This document shows positions 1 through 8,911 of a DNA stretch of 40,408 nucleotides, one piece after another. Source of the DNA: an uncultured Clostridia bacterium (GTDB lineage: Bacteria; Bacillota; Clostridia; Christensenellales; UBA1242); assembly GCA_930990515.1 (NCBI GenBank), contig CAKNPS010000008.1:1-40408 (forward strand). Reading direction: 5' to 3'. The position numbers were made by a program, and so were the translations under genes. Position 1 is the first letter of the stretch, and every line of letters starts with the position of its first letter. The notes beneath the pieces were generated by a model. That model saw nothing but the letters and a program-made list of their open reading frames with translations. It searched no databases and was not told the DNA's origin.

Positions 1-352
1 CGTCTGCCATAAATGTTATGTCATATTTTGTAGCTACAACTTCGTCTTGTTCATAATATGCGTAAACTGTTACATTATTTTTTAATTCAATATCTTTATA
101 TGTGGTTTCTTCTAACTTATTAGTCCAAGTGCCGTTGTCAAAATACCAACCTTTAAAGGTATATCCTTGCTTTACTGGTGCCGTTGGCAGTTCTATTGTT
201 TCTTTACCTGCCGTGTAAATTTCTTCAACAACTGTGTTATCAGCACGAAATTGAATACAATATTCATGTTTTGATGTAACCAATAAAACAACTGTAACTA
301 TAATTCCAACAATTAGTAAAAACATAAGCCATTTAAAAAAATTAATTTTCAT
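1..352 (-). CDS. Membrane-anchored surface repeat protein, partial (C-terminus outside window)
   Basis: Open on the minus strand from an ATG at 352 to the window edge, with AGGTG about 7 nt upstream as ribosome site; 117 residues are visible. Residues about 5-27 form one hydrophobic segment (FFKWLMFLLIVGIIVTVVLL), either an uncleaved signal-anchor or a signal peptide. Residues about 35-105 resemble a Listeria-Bacteroides (InlB B-type, Flg_new) repeat: a short strand, then a GYTFKGWYFDNGTW core, then a VTVYAYYE closing strand. Such repeats are extracellular beta-grasp modules in Bacillota surface proteins, so a cell-surface role is likely. The rest of the protein is not in view, so the repeat number and any LPXTG or other anchor cannot be judged. 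Its relation to the adjoining IME-1 remnant is unknown. Confidence 0.7.
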   Translation of the reverse strand, partial: MKINFFKWLMFLLIVGIIVTVVLLVTSKHEYCIQFRADNTVVEEIYTAGKETIELPTAPVKQGYTFKGWYFDNGTWTNKLEETTYKDIELKNNVTVYAYYEQDEVVATKYDITFMAD

Positions 353-443
353 AAAACACCTACCATTTTGTAATTAGTATACCATTATAAAAATTTTTTA
401 CAAAATTTATTTTAATGTTTCATAAAAATATATTTTTTTCTTC

Positions 444-1148
444 TTATTTTTTTATACAAATTAGCACTATTTCAGTTGCATACAACGGACCACCGTAATA
501 ACGCAAATAAAATTTATAATTTTTGTTATAACCTGAAATCATCTTGGGAATTTCAATTATATCACTATTATTATGGTAAACTGATATTAAAAGATTTGGA
601 CTTTCATCAATTATATGATTCTTGCAACCTTTAAGTGCTTTTTTCTCGCCACCTTCAATATCCATTTTTATTGTTGTTATTTTTTCACTAATATCATTAT
701 CTAAACTAACACAATCAACTTCTATTTCGCCGTTTGTACTAATTTGATTTGCAGAACTTGAATAACCATTTTCACACATATATAGTTTTCCATTTTTATC
801 ACTTACCGCAAAGTTTTTAAAAATAATGTTATCGTATGTGTTTAATTTTTTTTTCGCGCTTTCTAATGATTTTTTTGTCATTTCATAACAATAAATTTTT
901 TTATAACTATCTGTGCCGTATGAATTTATAAAATCTAATGTTGTATCTCCAATATATGCACCCATATCTACAAAAACCTCATCTTGTTGTAGTTTTAATA
1001 TGTCTAAATCAAAATAGTGCTTATAAATATCATTTGTAACCTTGCCTAAACTAATAAAATCAAAATTGTAATAATTATTTAATATTGCATAAAGTATATA
1101 TTTTGATTTATAATCTGCAAGGTTTTCGTACAACCAAACAAAATCCAT
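444..1148 (-). pseudogene. FkbM-family SAM-dependent methyltransferase, 5'-truncated
   Basis: The 234-residue frame has the FkbM methyltransferase core: VFVDMGAYIGDTTLDF (SAM-binding glycine motif, about residues 56-71), KIYCYEMTKKSL, and TTIKMDIEGGEKKALKG (about 158-174, the family's DIEG motif), with a C-terminal barrel-like strand region. Members often methylate sugars in surface glycans or O-antigen-like polymers and usually have some tens more N-terminal residues before the LxDxxSxxxF-like helix. Here the frame starts abruptly at an ATG with no clear Shine-Dalgarno site, 2-4 bp from where integrase homology begins on the other strand. I read this as a gene whose 5' end was lost at the 1148/1150 junction. 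The frame is otherwise intact, so a shortened protein cannot be excluded. Confidence 0.7.
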
Positions 1149-1151
1149 ATA

Positions 1152-1874
1152 ATGATGTTTGCAGGACTAAGAACTGGCGAAGTGTTAGCTTTACAATGGC
1201 AAGATATAAACTTTGAAAACAAAACAATCAATGTTGAACGAGGTTTAACAATAGAGCCCAAATTTAATAGCGAAGGCAAAGTCATTAAAAGAATTACTAT
1301 TATTAGCGAAACGAAAACAACTTGTTCTAAAAGAGTTGTACCAATGCCTGATATTTTGATAAATGCTTTAAATGATTACAAACAAAGGCAATCACAAATT
1401 TCAAATAAAGGCAAAGTTGATTTACTTGATAAACATTGTTTTGTGTTTGCTAATGACGATGGAACTTTTAGAACTTATTCAGGTACTCAAAAAATATTAA
1501 ATAGATTTTTGAAGAAATACAAGCTTACAGAGTATAATATCCATTTTCACGGATTAAGACACACATACTCAAATATGCTATTTGAAGCCGACCAAAATCC
1601 AAAAGTTATACAATCGTTGTTAGGGCACAAAGATGTTAAAACAACAATCTCAACATACAACTCTGTTGATAAAAGTTATTTTGAAAAAGCAACTAATGTG
1701 CTAAACGAACAATTTAAAGAACTTGATAATAAAAAAATAGTTGAAAATATCAAAGACGATGATATTGATAAAATCATAGAAATGCTACAAGAAAGAAAAC
1801 AACAAGAACTTCAAGAGCAAGAATATGAAAGAGAACAAAAGAAAAAGAAGAAAGAAAAAGATTTTGAGATGTAA
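1152..1874 (+). pseudogene. Tyrosine integrase, N-terminally truncated (IME-1)
   Basis: 240 residues covering only the catalytic domain. The first Arg motif (FAGLRTGEVLALQW) begins at residue 3. The HGLRHTYSNM box, LLGHKDVKTT and the catalytic Tyr in ISTYNSV are all present. It aligns with the complete IME-2 integrase from about that protein's residue 217 onward, including the Lys/Glu-rich C-tail ending in DFEM. The N-terminal arm-binding AP2-like domain and the SAM-like core-binding domain are missing, so it should not bind arm sites or recombine by itself. The ATG at 1152 is an internal Met codon of the parent gene with no ribosome site. The sequence differs from both other integrases in the window, so it is a third family member and not a duplicate. 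Confidence 0.85.
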
Positions 1875-1880
1875 AAAATC

Positions 1881-2040
1881 TTTGTAGCAGTTTGTAGCAA
1901 ATTGTAGCAAATATATCAGTTTTAGGCAGTTTTGAAAAGAATTAGACCGATAGTGAAAAATTACTCACTATCGGTCTTTTTTTTGTTCTAATTTTATATT
2001 AAAAATCATTTGCTACAAAAATAGGGTGCATTTGCTACAC
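1881..2040. repeat. IME-1 integrase arm-type sites and conserved subterminal motif
   Basis: Three tandem 10-mers TTTGTAGCAG, TTTGTAGCAA, ATTGTAGCAA (1881-1910) and two inverted copies, TTTGCTACAA (2009-2018) and TTTGCTACAC (2031-2040), flank the AGTTTTAGGCAGTTTT motif (1918-1933) and a terminator. The layout matches the equivalent ends of IME-2 and IME-3, but the 10-mer differs, as expected for sites read by each integrase's own N-terminal domain. Confidence 0.75.
1944..1984 (+). terminator. Rho-independent terminator after IME-1 integrase
   Basis: Perfect 13-bp stem AGACCGATAGTGA / TCACTATCGGTCT followed by a run of T. A homologous hairpin lies in the same place in IME-2 (18221-18259) and IME-3 (22779-22810). 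Confidence 0.85.
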
Positions 2041-2120
2041 TAAATTTGACCTATTTTTGATAAAAAAGCAATAAAAAAAAGCCGTTATTCAGCTCTCGAA
2101 CTACCAACGAAAATCCTTAT

Positions 2121-2144
2121 AAAAGCCCTAAAAATAGGGCTTTT
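2121..2144. terminator. Small hairpin terminator
   Basis: AAAAGCCCT AAAA ATAGGGCTTTT forms a short GC stem with A- and T-tracts on its two sides, so it could stop transcription in either direction. It lies downstream of the split tRNA-Ile. Confidence 0.55.
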
Positions 2145-2162
2145 GAAAGGTTTTTGCAACAA

Positions 2163-2190
2163 AAAAGAGAGCTGTAATAACTCTCTTTTA
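2163..2190 (-). terminator. Terminator of the original host tRNA-Ile gene
   Basis: The hairpin AAAGAGAG...CTCTCTTT, with T-rich flanks, starts directly after the encoded CCA of the tRNA-Ile 3' half on the minus strand. It is therefore the natural terminator of the now-split gene. Confidence 0.7.
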
Positions 2191-2191
2191 T

Positions 2192-2236
2192 TGGTTGGCT
2201 TGAGTGGACTCGAACCACCGACCCCCACCTTATCAG
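2192..2236 (-). pseudogene. 3' half of split host tRNA-Ile(GAT), attachment site of IME-2
   Basis: On the minus strand this reads from the anticodon loop (CTGATAAG), through the anticodon 3' stem GGTGG, variable loop, T arm with GGTTCGAGTCC and acceptor 3' strand CAAGCCA, to discriminator A and CCA. The matching 5' half with the complementary acceptor strand TGGCTTG lies 16.4 kb away at 18607-18646. Joined at the shared 8-mer CTTATCAG they give a perfect 77-nt tRNA-Ile, so IME-2 split this gene exactly in the anticodon loop. Confidence 0.92.
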
Positions 2237-2320
2237 AAAAGTAATATAAAATGAACGTTTTTTTATGCTGTTTGCTAATTGCCCTATAAATAAAGGCGTA
2301 TAAGCACCTACTAAATCTTT

Positions 2321-2411
2321 TAGTAGTCAACTTTATAAAAGTGCTTGACTACTATTTACTACTATTTGCACTTTTTACGGCATTTTGCACTCTCTAAAAC
2401 TGCCTAAAACT
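2321..2411. repeat. IME-2 left-end arm sites and subterminal motif
   Basis: TAGTAGTCAA (2321-2330, inverted), then TTGACTACTATTTACTACTA (2345-2364, a tandem pair identical to 18168-18187), then AAAACTGCCTAAAACT (2396-2411), the inverse of the AGTTTTAGGCAGTTT motif at the other end. Arm sites at both ends about 90-190 bp inside the cores are typical of lambda-type integrases. These are read by eye from the repeats. Confidence 0.8.
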
Positions 2412-2465
2412 ATGCAAGACTATTGAAATTGTTATAAGAAAGATTATAAAATTTTATAAGTTATA

Positions 2466-2474
2466 TGCTATAAT
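2466..2474 (+). promoter_or_regulatory. Extended -10 promoter for the IME-2 cargo block
   Basis: TGC-TATAAT is an extended -10 element 37 bp before the phosphoesterase start; the -35 region is poor. A ribosome site AGGGG precedes the ATG at 2511. Confidence 0.5.
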
Positions 2475-2510
2475 TTTTGGAAGCATAGTTTATATAATTT
2501 AGGGGTAATA

Positions 2511-3233
2511 ATGAAATACTTTGTATCTTCCGACATTCACGGATTTTTTGATGAATGGCAAAATGCTTTAAATGAGAAAGGTTTTGATTTAACCAATCCA
2601 GAACATAAAATTATAGTTTGTGGAGATTTGTTTGACCGTGGCAGACAACCTCGAGAGATTATTGATTTTATTCTTTCTCATAAAGATAAATTTATTTTAA
2701 TTCGTGGCAATCACGAAGATTTAATGCAAGAGATGATAGACAGAAACAAAAACAATTTTGCTGATTTGTCAAATGGAACAGCATATACAATTGTGGACTT
2801 ATATCCTGAATGGCAAATAAGCGAATTTGATTTGAAAAAAATAGCAAAACAAACAAGACTACAAGAAGTGTTGGATATGTGTATTGACTTTTATGAAACT
2901 GAGCATTATATTTTTGTTCACGGTTGGATACCTATTGTTGAGAATTGTTATTTATATGACAGTGAATGGCGAAAAGCAAGAAAAGAACGCTGGCAAAAGG
3001 CTCGCTGGGTAAATCCTGTGGAAATGTATAGATATAAAATTTATGAACAAAACAAAACGATAATTTGTGGACATTGGCATTGTTCTGCATTCTGGCACGA
3101 ACAAAATCCAACTGAATATAGCGAATTTGGTGAGAAAGAAAATTTTGAACCTTTTATCACAAAAAATGTGATAGCCCTTGATGCTTGCACAGTTTATACT
3201 CACAAAGTAAATGTTGTTGTATTAGAAGATTAA
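2511..3233 (+). CDS. Calcineurin-like metallophosphoesterase (PP1/PP2A-type phosphatase)
   Basis: 240 residues with the full set of metal-binding motifs of the calcineurin-like phosphoesterase superfamily, in order: D8-I-H10-G, G38-D-x-x-D42-R-G, G66-N-H68-E, a HG motif in FVHGWIP (about residue 143) and GHWH near residue 187. These bind a dinuclear metal centre and hydrolyse phosphoesters. The GDxxDRG/GNHE pattern resembles bacterial Ser/Thr protein phosphatases and Ap4A hydrolases; substrate cannot be chosen by reading. It is the first gene inside IME-2 and has its own promoter and a 92-bp gap with another promoter before the SNF2 gene, so it is probably a separate unit. A role in signalling or in countering phage-induced modification is a guess from its place in a defence cargo block. 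Confidence 0.85.
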   Translation: MKYFVSSDIHGFFDEWQNALNEKGFDLTNPEHKIIVCGDLFDRGRQPREIIDFILSHKDKFILIRGNHEDLMQEMIDRNKNNFADLSNGTAYTIVDLYPEWQISEFDLKKIAKQTRLQEVLDMCIDFYETEHYIFVHGWIPIVENCYLYDSEWRKARKERWQKARWVNPVEMYRYKIYEQNKTIICGHWHCSAFWHEQNPTEYSEFGEKENFEPFITKNVIALDACTVYTHKVNVVVLED

Positions 3234-3297
3234 AACAACAATGAAATTTATTTTAAATAAAAATATTGATAAAGATAATCGCTTTTAAGCTCTTTTA

Positions 3298-3306
3298 TGT
3301 TATAAT
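3298..3306 (+). promoter_or_regulatory. Extended -10 promoter of the type III RM/SNF2 operon
   Basis: TGT-TATAAT (TATAAT at 3301-3306) lies 20 bp upstream of the SNF2 helicase start; no good -35 is visible at 17 bp. The downstream genes to 12088 are tightly packed and could form one transcript. Confidence 0.5.
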
Positions 3307-3325
3307 GTTTTCATTGAAAGGTTAA

Positions 3326-5935
3326 ATGCGAATGATAAACAATAACTTGCAAGCTTATCATTTAGTTAAGAAGATAGCTGGTGGATTTGAAATTGGAAAA
3401 CTTGAAAGTCTTGTGCCACAATATTTAAGAAGTGGTATTGAGATTTTTTCTCATCAAATTTATGCGTCAACATTCGCTCTTTCCAACCCTTTTGTTAAAG
3501 GTTTTATTCTTGCCGATGAAGCTGGACTTGGAAAAACAATGGAAGCTTTGCTTATCTTGGCTCAATGCAAAAATAGTAAAAATTGTATATTAGTTGTTGT
3601 TCCGTCTCCAACTATTGACAGTTGGCTTACAAGCATTATTAGAATTTTTAATTTTAGATGTGTTGTGTTAGATAACAAAGAAAGACCTGTTTCGGACAAT
3701 TATGCGCAGTCTTTAAGAAACTTTTATAGTGGAATTGTTTTAACAACTTATGATTATTTAACTGCAAACACAGATGTTTTTAAAGAGTTTGATTGGCAAC
3801 TTTGCATTTTAGATGAAGCTCATAGATTTAGAACATACAAAATAAAAGAAAACAAAACAGCAGAAATTGTTCTATCCGTAACACCAAATGCGAAGAAAAT
3901 TTTACTTACAGCAACACCTATTCAAAAAAATGAAGATGATATTTTTGGACTCATCAATTTTATTGATGACAACATTTTTACTGACTATGATGAATTTCAT
4001 AAAAGATATTTTAGAAAACCAGAGAATTATCCAGAACTTCGAGATATAATTGCTCCATACACTTTTAGAACTCTTAGAAGCCAAGTAAAAGTAGAAACTA
4101 AACTGCCCGACAGGCAAATTTTAACTCAAATATATAAAATGACAGATAAAGAGAAAAATTTATACTCTTTGCTTGAAAAATACATTGCTAAACCAACAAA
4201 ACAAGCATTTCCAGAGATGAACCCTTATGAACTTTCACTTATGCTTTACGGAACACTTTCATCTTCTGCCTATGCACTGTCTAAAACTTTAAGTGGAATT
4301 TATGTAAGGTTAAACAAAAATGCAAAAGAAGAAAATTTAGAGGAACGCAAAGAAATTAAAGAAATGCTTGATTTAGCAACATCAATTAGAATGAACAATA
4401 AAGATGAAATGCTGTTAAATGCGTTAAAGCAAACATTTTCGACATTTCATAAGAAAGGTATTGCTAAAAAATGTGTAATTTTTACAAGTAACACACAATC
4501 ACAAGAACATATCCACAAAATCTTAATGCAAAACACGGATTATAGTATAAATTCATTTAACGGGACCACCGATGATGAGCCTATAAAGAAGTTTTTAACG
4601 AGCGAAAAACCTGCGATTTTAATTTCTACCGACAAAGGAAACGAAAGTTTAAACTGGCAAGCTTCATCATTTGTCATCAATTACGATTTTCCACAAGTTT
4701 TGCTTGATATGGAACAAAGAATATCCCGTTGCCATAGAATTGGGCAAGCGACTGATGTCTTTGTTTTGAACTTTATTTGCCCTGACAACTTTTCTGACGT
4801 CCGTATGTATGAATTGTTTTATAAGAGAATGAACATATCAAACAGCATTATAGGGGCAAGCGATAATATCATCTCGGGAGCTGTTGATGGTGATATTGAA
4901 AGTAATATAAGAGATACCCTTGATAATGTTCGTAAAAAGAAGGAAGTCCAAATAGAATTTAGCGAACTAAGCGAAGAGTTTAAGAAAGAACTTGACGCCA
5001 TTAAAGCGGACTCGAACGATGTTCTTTTTAACACTTTTGACCGCCATATTGTAGAGAAAACAAAGAATATGGCAGAGATTATAAAACGAAAAGTTGCAGA
5101 ACTTGACGGGATAATTAAAGAACTTGCAAGATTTTATTATAAAGATAGTTTTATAGACGAAAACACCTTTGAATGTAAAACAGATTGGCATAGAAAAAAT
5201 TTATATGCGGAGCCTTTTAAATTTTCGCTTGTAGGAGATGAGAGATTTCGTGCATTTACTTTGGGTTCTGACCCTTGTCAATCTATGCTTTCTGCCCTTG
5301 CAATGTCATATAGATTAAAACCTTTAAAACTTATTCTTAATGGCAATGGTAAATTTGGTGGACTTAAAGGATATATTGCAAGTTTTAATTTAAGTGTGTA
5401 TTTTGGATTTAATAGCGCAAGTAAATATTGTTTAATTGGAATTGATGAAAATGGGAAAGTTTTAGATAACAATATATGCAATGAATTGTTAGATTTAGAG
5501 TGTTTAGAAAACGAGCCTACTGACATACCAAATGAGATTAAGGACAAACTTAAAAAAGAGATTGAACTTATTATCCCTAAATTACAAGAACCATTAAAGG
5601 AAGAAATTGATAAAAGTGCAACTTTGCCACTTTCTCATATAAAAATGCTTGCAGAAAATGAAAAATCAAAACTTGAAAAGGAAATTAAAGTTTTAGAGCG
5701 AGAAATTGAGAATGTTAAGAATAATTCAGCCAGTGATAATTTTGGCGAAGGACTTGCAAAAAATCAAAAAATAAACGAACTTACAGAGAAACTTTTTGAA
5801 CTTAAAGATAATGAGTTTTTAAAGAAATCTAAAATAAATAGAGAAACAAAGCAAAAAATTGAAGAATTTTTGCAAAAAAATGAGTTAAAAAGCCAAATTT
5901 TTGATAATTTTATGTTATACTTTGAAGTGAGGTAA
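3326..5935 (+). CDS. SNF2-family DEAD/DEAH helicase of the type III RM locus
   Basis: 869 residues. The N-terminal half is a SNF2-type ATPase: Walker A in LADEAGLGKTMEAL (K70), motif II DEAH at 163-166, motif III LLTATPIQKN, and in the second RecA lobe ISTDKGNESLNWQ and RISRCHRIGQATDVFVLNF (motif VI). The CHRIGQ box is diagnostic of SNF2/RapA-like translocases. The C-terminal 300 residues are rich in Lys/Glu and probably coiled coil, ending before a gap of only 7 bp to the next gene. SNF2 proteins remodel or translocate along duplex DNA; in defence they occur, for example, in DISARM as DrmD. Here it precedes a type III Mod gene, so it may serve the same RM system. No nuclease motif was seen. 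The start ATG has AAAGG upstream. Confidence 0.85.
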   Translation: MRMINNNLQAYHLVKKIAGGFEIGKLESLVPQYLRSGIEIFSHQIYASTFALSNPFVKGFILADEAGLGKTMEALLILAQCKNSKNCILVVVPSPTIDSWLTSIIRIFNFRCVVLDNKERPVSDNYAQSLRNFYSGIVLTTYDYLTANTDVFKEFDWQLCILDEAHRFRTYKIKENKTAEIVLSVTPNAKKILLTATPIQKNEDDIFGLINFIDDNIFTDYDEFHKRYFRKPENYPELRDIIAPYTFRTLRSQVKVETKLPDRQILTQIYKMTDKEKNLYSLLEKYIAKPTKQAFPEMNPYELSLMLYGTLSSSAYALSKTLSGIYVRLNKNAKEENLEERKEIKEMLDLATSIRMNNKDEMLLNALKQTFSTFHKKGIAKKCVIFTSNTQSQEHIHKILMQNTDYSINSFNGTTDDEPIKKFLTSEKPAILISTDKGNESLNWQASSFVINYDFPQVLLDMEQRISRCHRIGQATDVFVLNFICPDNFSDVRMYELFYKRMNISNSIIGASDNIISGAVDGDIESNIRDTLDNVRKKKEVQIEFSELSEEFKKELDAIKADSNDVLFNTFDRHIVEKTKNMAEIIKRKVAELDGIIKELARFYYKDSFIDENTFECKTDWHRKNLYAEPFKFSLVGDERFRAFTLGSDPCQSMLSALAMSYRLKPLKLILNGNGKFGGLKGYIASFNLSVYFGFNSASKYCLIGIDENGKVLDNNICNELLDLECLENEPTDIPNEIKDKLKKEIELIIPKLQEPLKEEIDKSATLPLSHIKMLAENEKSKLEKEIKVLEREIENVKNNSASDNFGEGLAKNQKINELTEKLFELKDNEFLKKSKINRETKQKIEEFLQKNELKSQIFDNFMLYFEVR

Positions 5936-5942
5936 CCTTATT

Positions 5943-6404
5943 ATGTTAAAAGATAATATTAAGACAATGATAGAAAATGACATTGAAAGATGTAAGGAAG
6001 GAGAAAAACAAATTAAAGGCAGTTATGATTTATATTTAGAATTGTGTGCAAAATACTCACGCTTGGATAAAACTTTTGATGATGGAATAAAGAGTATGGG
6101 TAAAGCCGCAACAAGTGATGGTTGGGATTACAGACGAGAATTAAAACAAATAAAAGAAATTCTAAATATGTATTTAGAATTAGATGAAATACCTATTCAA
6201 TATACTGAGAATGTTGCCGAAGGTGTTAATGTTAACATAAAAACTAAAAAATTTACAAATAAAGGAAATATTGGGAAAGGTAATTCTCAATCAACAAATA
6301 AAGAGACAAAAATTAGCACAAGTGTCAAGGTGGAAAAAGAAGAAAAAGAATCTTTTTGGAAATCTCTTTGGAAAAAACTATTTCATAAAAAGGAGCAAGA
6401 CTAA
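5943..6404 (+). CDS. Small hypothetical protein between SNF2 helicase and Mod
   Basis: 153 residues, not recognised. Residues 1-90 look alpha-helical (many Lys/Glu/Leu heptad-like positions); residues about 95-130 are a low-complexity Asn/Lys/Thr/Ser linker; the last 18 residues (ESFWKSLWKKLFHKKEQD) form a Trp/Phe-rich cationic amphipathic helix that could bind membrane, DNA or a partner. Its stop (TAA) overlaps the ATG of Mod by 1 nt, which implies translational coupling and a stoichiometric role with the methyltransferase. A DUF4391-type protein occupies this slot in some related loci as I recall, but I see no proof of homology. Confidence 0.6.
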   Translation: MLKDNIKTMIENDIERCKEGEKQIKGSYDLYLELCAKYSRLDKTFDDGIKSMGKAATSDGWDYRRELKQIKEILNMYLELDEIPIQYTENVAEGVNVNIKTKKFTNKGNIGKGNSQSTNKETKISTSVKVEKEEKESFWKSLWKKLFHKKEQD

Positions 6405-8314
6405 TGGAAAAATTGGACGGACAAAGTTTAGATTTGGTTAAGGAAAATATTGCAAAGTTAAAGGAACTTTTTCCTGCAATTGTTAAGGAAGATAAAATTG
6501 ACTTTGAAGAGTTGGAACTTTTGCTCGGCGAAGATATAAACCGAAATAAAGAGCAATATTCTTTTGTTTGGAATGGCAAAACTGAAGCGACAAAACTTGC
6601 TCAAAAACGCTCTACTGGCACTCTGCGCCCTTGCATAGAAGAAAGTAAAGATTGGGACAAAACAAAAAATATCTACATTGAAGGCGACAATTTGGAAGTG
6701 CTTAAACTCTTGCAAACGTCTTACAATGGTAGAATTAAAATGATATACATAGACCCACCTTACAACACTGGGCACGATTTTGTTTATAAGGACAATTTTG
6801 AAGATAACATTGCAAATTACAAAGCTATCACTGGTCAAGCTCAAAAATCAAATGCTGACACCGACGGTCGCTATCACACAAATTGGCTTAATATGATGTA
6901 TCCACGTCTTAAACTTGCAAGAACACTTTTAAAAGATGATGGTGTTATATTTATTTCAATAGATGACAATGAGCAAGCAAATTTAAAGAAAATTTGCGAT
7001 GAAATATTTGGCGAAGACAATTTTGTCGCAAGTGTAATATGGAAAAGAAAAAGAGGTAGAGATAATTCAGCAAAATGGTTCAGTAAATCTCACGAATATC
7101 TTGAAATTTATGCAAAAAATAAAAATTATTTTGAAACTAATCGTCTTGAATTAGATAATGAAACCAAACAGGCATATAAAAATCCTGATAATGACCCACG
7201 TGGACCTTATAGAATGTTAGGAACTTGGGCGCGAGGAACACAAGGTGGTGTTAAATATGATTTTACTACTAAAAACGGACAATATTTTTCAGAAAGATTG
7301 TGGTTATTCAGCAAAGAAAATTTAACAAAATTAGACAATGAAGATAAACTTATTATTCGTGGCGACAATATTTATAGAAAAATGTTTATAGATGAAAATG
7401 AGGGCAAAATTCCAGAAACTATTTGGGATAATGTTTCTAATGCGGCTAATGCTTCTGATGAGATTAAAAAGTTATTTGGAACTATAGTTTTTGATACACC
7501 TAAACCAACGCCTTATATAAGAGAAATGCTTAAAATTGCTACAAAGGAAAATGACATAATAATGGATTTCTTCTCTGGCGCTGCAACATTAGCAAATGCA
7601 GTATTTGAACAAAATTTAGAAGATGGTGGGAATAGAAATTTTATTTGTGTGCAACTACCAGAAAAGACAGAAGAAGATAGCGAAGCATATAAAGCTGGAT
7701 ATAAAAATATTTGCGAAATTGGTAAAGAGCGTATTCGTCGAGCAGGCAAAAAAATTGAAGAAGAAATTTTGACATTTAATAAAGCTCCCATTATAGAAAA
7801 TGAAAAAGATGCTAAATTATTAAAAGCAATGTTAGACAAAAGTTTTGAAACCTTTCAAAAAGGCAAAAATTTATTTAAAATAAACAATGAAAATAGACAT
7901 ATTGACACTGGCTTTAAAGTGTTTAAATTAGATACTTCTAACCTTAAAAAATGGAATAATGCACCAACAAAAGACGCAGATGAAGTAGCTAAGCGAATTC
8001 AATTAAGTTTGGACTATCTTGAAGCAGACAGAACAGAACTTGACCTTGTTTATGAAGTTATGCTTAAATATGGACTTGATTTAACCTTGCCTATAACAAA
8101 ATCCGTAAATGAAAAAGCATACATTGTAAATGGCGAAGATTACAAACTTTTAGTTTGCTCTGAAATGAACATCACACTTGAAGATATTGAAAATTTTGCA
8201 AATGAAAGCGTAGGCACTTATCTATTCGCCGACCGTTGTTTTAGCACTGATAACCTACTTATCAACGCCGAAGAAATACTTAAATCTCGCAATAAAGAAA
8301 TGAGGTTATTCTAA
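6404..8314 (+). CDS. mod: Type III restriction-modification DNA methyltransferase (Mod)
   Basis: 636 residues, a normal length for Mod. The catalytic motif IV DPPY is at residues 117-120 and comes before the SAM-binding FFSGAATLANAV motif at about 388-399. This order is that of beta-class N6-adenine methyltransferases, to which type III Mod subunits belong. The 200-residue stretch between them is the expected target-recognition region; it has no frameshift or simple-sequence tract that would suggest phase variation. Mod methylates one strand of an asymmetric site and supplies specificity to Res. Its partner Res is at 8912 after one unexpected inserted gene. ATG overlaps the upstream stop. Confidence 0.93.
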   Translation: MEKLDGQSLDLVKENIAKLKELFPAIVKEDKIDFEELELLLGEDINRNKEQYSFVWNGKTEATKLAQKRSTGTLRPCIEESKDWDKTKNIYIEGDNLEVLKLLQTSYNGRIKMIYIDPPYNTGHDFVYKDNFEDNIANYKAITGQAQKSNADTDGRYHTNWLNMMYPRLKLARTLLKDDGVIFISIDDNEQANLKKICDEIFGEDNFVASVIWKRKRGRDNSAKWFSKSHEYLEIYAKNKNYFETNRLELDNETKQAYKNPDNDPRGPYRMLGTWARGTQGGVKYDFTTKNGQYFSERLWLFSKENLTKLDNEDKLIIRGDNIYRKMFIDENEGKIPETIWDNVSNAANASDEIKKLFGTIVFDTPKPTPYIREMLKIATKENDIIMDFFSGAATLANAVFEQNLEDGGNRNFICVQLPEKTEEDSEAYKAGYKNICEIGKERIRRAGKKIEEEILTFNKAPIIENEKDAKLLKAMLDKSFETFQKGKNLFKINNENRHIDTGFKVFKLDTSNLKKWNNAPTKDADEVAKRIQLSLDYLEADRTELDLVYEVMLKYGLDLTLPITKSVNEKAYIVNGEDYKLLVCSEMNITLEDIENFANESVGTYLFADRCFSTDNLLINAEEILKSRNKEMRLF

Positions 8315-8898
8315 TGGTTACTTGGGCAGATATTGTAGGAGTTGTAATCTCAATTTTATCTTTTATTGCAACAAGTATTTTAACAATATATATTATTTGC
8401 CAAAATACAAAATTAAACAATAAACAAAATGAATTACAAGAAAGAATAGCTCAAAAAGATACCGAAATGGCAAATAGAAATTTAAAACAGTTGCAGATAG
8501 AGAAAAGAGAACAAGTATTCAATCTAGTTTTTGAAATTTATGATTATTGCGAACTTATAGGAATAATTTTTGATAAAAATAAGACATATAAGCAATATAG
8601 TAATTTTTTTGAAGATGTTCACAATCTAAAACAAAACATATTTGAAAGTTATAATGTTAAATTACTTGTTGGAGAAAATTATGTTGGAAAACACGTTGCA
8701 CCGACTATTGCTAAAATAAGAAAATTATTTTTTGAAATGCAAGAAAAAATTAGTTTATTTGCTGTTGGTTATCTTTTGACAGACAAAGAAAAAACCGATG
8801 TTTGCAATAATATGTCAGATATTAAAGAACTATGTTTAGAAATACTTAAAACTAAATTTTATATAACAAGCATTTTAGAAGAAGAACTAAGAATTTAA
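8314..8898 (+). CDS. Membrane-anchored coiled-coil protein inserted between Mod and Res
   Basis: 194 residues. Residues 7-29 form a strong single transmembrane helix (VGVVISILSFIATSILTIYI); residues about 30-72 are a charged, Gln/Lys/Glu-rich coiled coil; the rest is helical and cytosolic if the N-terminus is outside. Its ATG shares bases with the Mod stop (TAATG), so translation is coupled to Mod. I do not recognise a family. A membrane protein is not part of ordinary type III RM, where mod and res are normally adjacent. It could be a tenant gene, a membrane-localised sensor or an abortive-infection effector; nothing in the sequence decides among these. Confidence 0.7.
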   Translation: MVTWADIVGVVISILSFIATSILTIYIICQNTKLNNKQNELQERIAQKDTEMANRNLKQLQIEKREQVFNLVFEIYDYCELIGIIFDKNKTYKQYSNFFEDVHNLKQNIFESYNVKLLVGENYVGKHVAPTIAKIRKLFFEMQEKISLFAVGYLLTDKEKTDVCNNMSDIKELCLEILKTKFYITSILEEELRI

Positions 8899-8911
8899 TA
8901 GGAAAATAAAA

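Larger units (their letters stand above)
1150..2190 (+). mobile_element. IME-1 remnant: integrase C-terminal half plus arm-site array
   Basis: This segment matches the integrase-proximal end of IME-2 and IME-3: integrase catalytic domain, arm-type repeats (TTTGTAGCAA and its complement), the AGTTTTAGGCAGTTTT motif, an AGACCG...CGGTCT terminator, then terminators and the 3' half of tRNA-Ile. Everything upstream of integrase position about 219 is gone and replaced by an FkbM gene fragment. The most economical reading is an older element of the same family that used or carried the tRNA-Ile gene now split by IME-2, later cut by a deletion. Confidence 0.7.

Noticed and set aside
2085..2330. 81-codon minus-strand frame
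   Set aside because: It runs through the tRNA-Ile 3' half, a terminator and arm sites; it is a chance frame.
3326..8314. SNF2 helicase plus methyltransferase as DISARM
   Set aside because: No DrmA, DrmB or DrmC counterpart is present, and the methyltransferase and downstream helicase-nuclease are of type III RM kind.
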